From the NCBI GenBank assembly GCA_013176395.1, contig JABMLP010000013.1, positions 1,178,001-1,242,000 on the forward strand: DNA of 64,000 nt, given 5' to 3'. The position numbers and the translations under genes are program-made. Shown piece after piece: positions 63,246-64,000 of this stretch; positions within the stretch are counted from its first letter, which is position 1, and each line of letters begins with the position of its first letter. A model generated the notes under the pieces. It was not told where the DNA came from. It saw only the letters and a list, made by a program, of their open reading frames with translations, and ran no database searches. The stretch comes from Venturia oleaginea. Its lineage: Eukaryota; Ascomycota; Dothideomycetes; Venturiales; Venturiaceae.

Positions 63246-64000
63246 ATGGCTCGGAAAACCAAGGCGCAGGCTGCGGCGACAGCCACCAAAAGCTCAACTA
63301 AACGGCAGACTCCACCTCCTACGGCAACAACACTTGCCAAACGGCCGAAGAGACAAAGCACATCTAAATCAGCACCAATCAAAAGCGATAACTTCTCTCA
63401 TGAATCATCTGAAAGCGAAGCAGGAGACGAAGATAGCGCCGTGGAATCACCAGGCGTTCAAAGTTCGGAATTTGACTCTCTACCGGGCGACGAAGAGCTC
63501 GAAATTGAATCCAGCATTTCAGGAGAAGAGGAAGACATCGACGAAAAGCCTAAACGATCCCGCGGCTCGGCCTCAGCAAAGAAAATCACAACCAAGTCTG
63601 ACACCAAGAATGTTGGCAAGACACCTCCATCAACCAAATCAGAATTATGGCGTCCAAGAGCATCAACAGGGTTTGAGGTAGGAACTCGGGTCGTGATTAA
63701 GAAGCCCAAAGCTAGAGATGCCGGAGAAACAGCGTATTCAGATGACACAATTCACCCGAATACGCTGTTATTTCTTGAGGATCTCGCGGCCAACAACGAG
63801 CGTGGTTGGTTGAAAAGTGAGTATCTTCTGGCCTAGCACTACAATTGTTCCAGCAGCTCTCGGATTGCAAAACTACACGAGGAGAAAATGTTTTGATTGA
63901 CTAGCGATTGTTATCATATACATGAAGAGTGCATGCATTGACGTCGTAGCGGCGCAGCAATCCTTTCTTTATGCAGCTTCGATTGCTCTGCGTTATTTCC
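63246..64000 (+). CDS. DUF2461-domain protein, 5' part (runs off the window)
   Basis: The first exon (63246 to about 63816) starts MARKTKAQAAATATK and encodes a basic, then acidic Ser-rich N-terminus, followed by the start of the DUF2461 (TIGR02453) domain: TAYSDDTIHPNTLLFLEDLAANNERGWLK. In relatives the next residues are MHD.. ; here the exon ends at a good GTGAGT donor after GWLK and the acceptor was not found before the right edge. Function of DUF2461 proteins is not established. The N-terminal basic region could be nuclear localising (inference). Confidence 0.8.

Overview
The window looks like nuclear DNA of a filamentous ascomycete (Pezizomycotina). Genes are interrupted by short GT-AG introns of about 46-103 nt with GTRNGT-like donors. 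The gene set is fungal (Rheb GTPase, HTD2 dehydratase, malic enzyme, WAPL, TYW3, UPRT), and two secreted pectin-degrading enzymes (rhamnogalacturonan lyase, exo-polygalacturonase) suggest plant-associated growth. I cannot name the species. Everything below is read by eye; no database search was run.

Layout. 1-853: broken Gal80-like oxidoreductase. 2651-13285: a transposon nest of three pogo/Fot1-type DNA elements, the middle one split by a 5.6 kb chromodomain Ty3/gypsy retrotransposon inserted inside its transposase ORF. 14073-14846: Rheb. 15720-17170: decayed CAX Ca2+/H+ exchanger. 17541-18710: HTD2. 19397-22009: UBA-like protein. 22443-23594: F-box-like Cys-rich protein. 24357-26206: rhamnogalacturonan lyase. 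26516-26720: a tRNA-Leu(CAG) gene. 26789-28412: a fourth pogo element. 28586-30579: malic enzyme. 30780-32045: PLP-dependent trans-sulfuration enzyme. 32250-34706: a fifth pogo element with a Tc1-like element nested in it. 35088-36898: cytochrome P450. 38681-39574: cyclophilin. 40461-41157: broken ubiquitin C-terminal hydrolase. 41655-43045: BuGZ/ZNF207-like zinc finger protein. 44101-48120: an unrecognised gene followed by decayed coding DNA. 48815-50551: 6-phosphogluconate dehydrogenase family. 51508-52956: exo-polygalacturonase. 53901-56957: WAPL. 57671-58525: uracil phosphoribosyltransferase. 59541-60489: TYW3. 63246 to the right edge: DUF2461 protein.

The most unusual object is the tRNA-Leu(CAG) gene. 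Besides the normal intron after the anticodon, it carries two further 53-nt insertions, one in the D loop and one in the T stem. Both start with GT and end with AG, with donor sequences GTAAGC and GTATGT and branch-like motifs near the 3' end. Removing them at exactly those GT-AG boundaries restores a perfect cloverleaf. The internal Pol III A and B boxes stay intact and a T6 terminator follows. This looks like a Pol III tRNA gene interrupted by spliceosomal-type introns.

The second theme is nested mobile DNA with clean junctions (TA duplications for the DNA elements, a 5-bp duplication for the LTR element), internally deleted non-autonomous copies, and one split transposase whose long C-terminal ORF is now entered from an LTR. 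The third theme is gene decay. At least three recognisable host genes are clear pseudogenes, and two otherwise conserved genes show single-base frame discrepancies that may be real or may be assembly errors.
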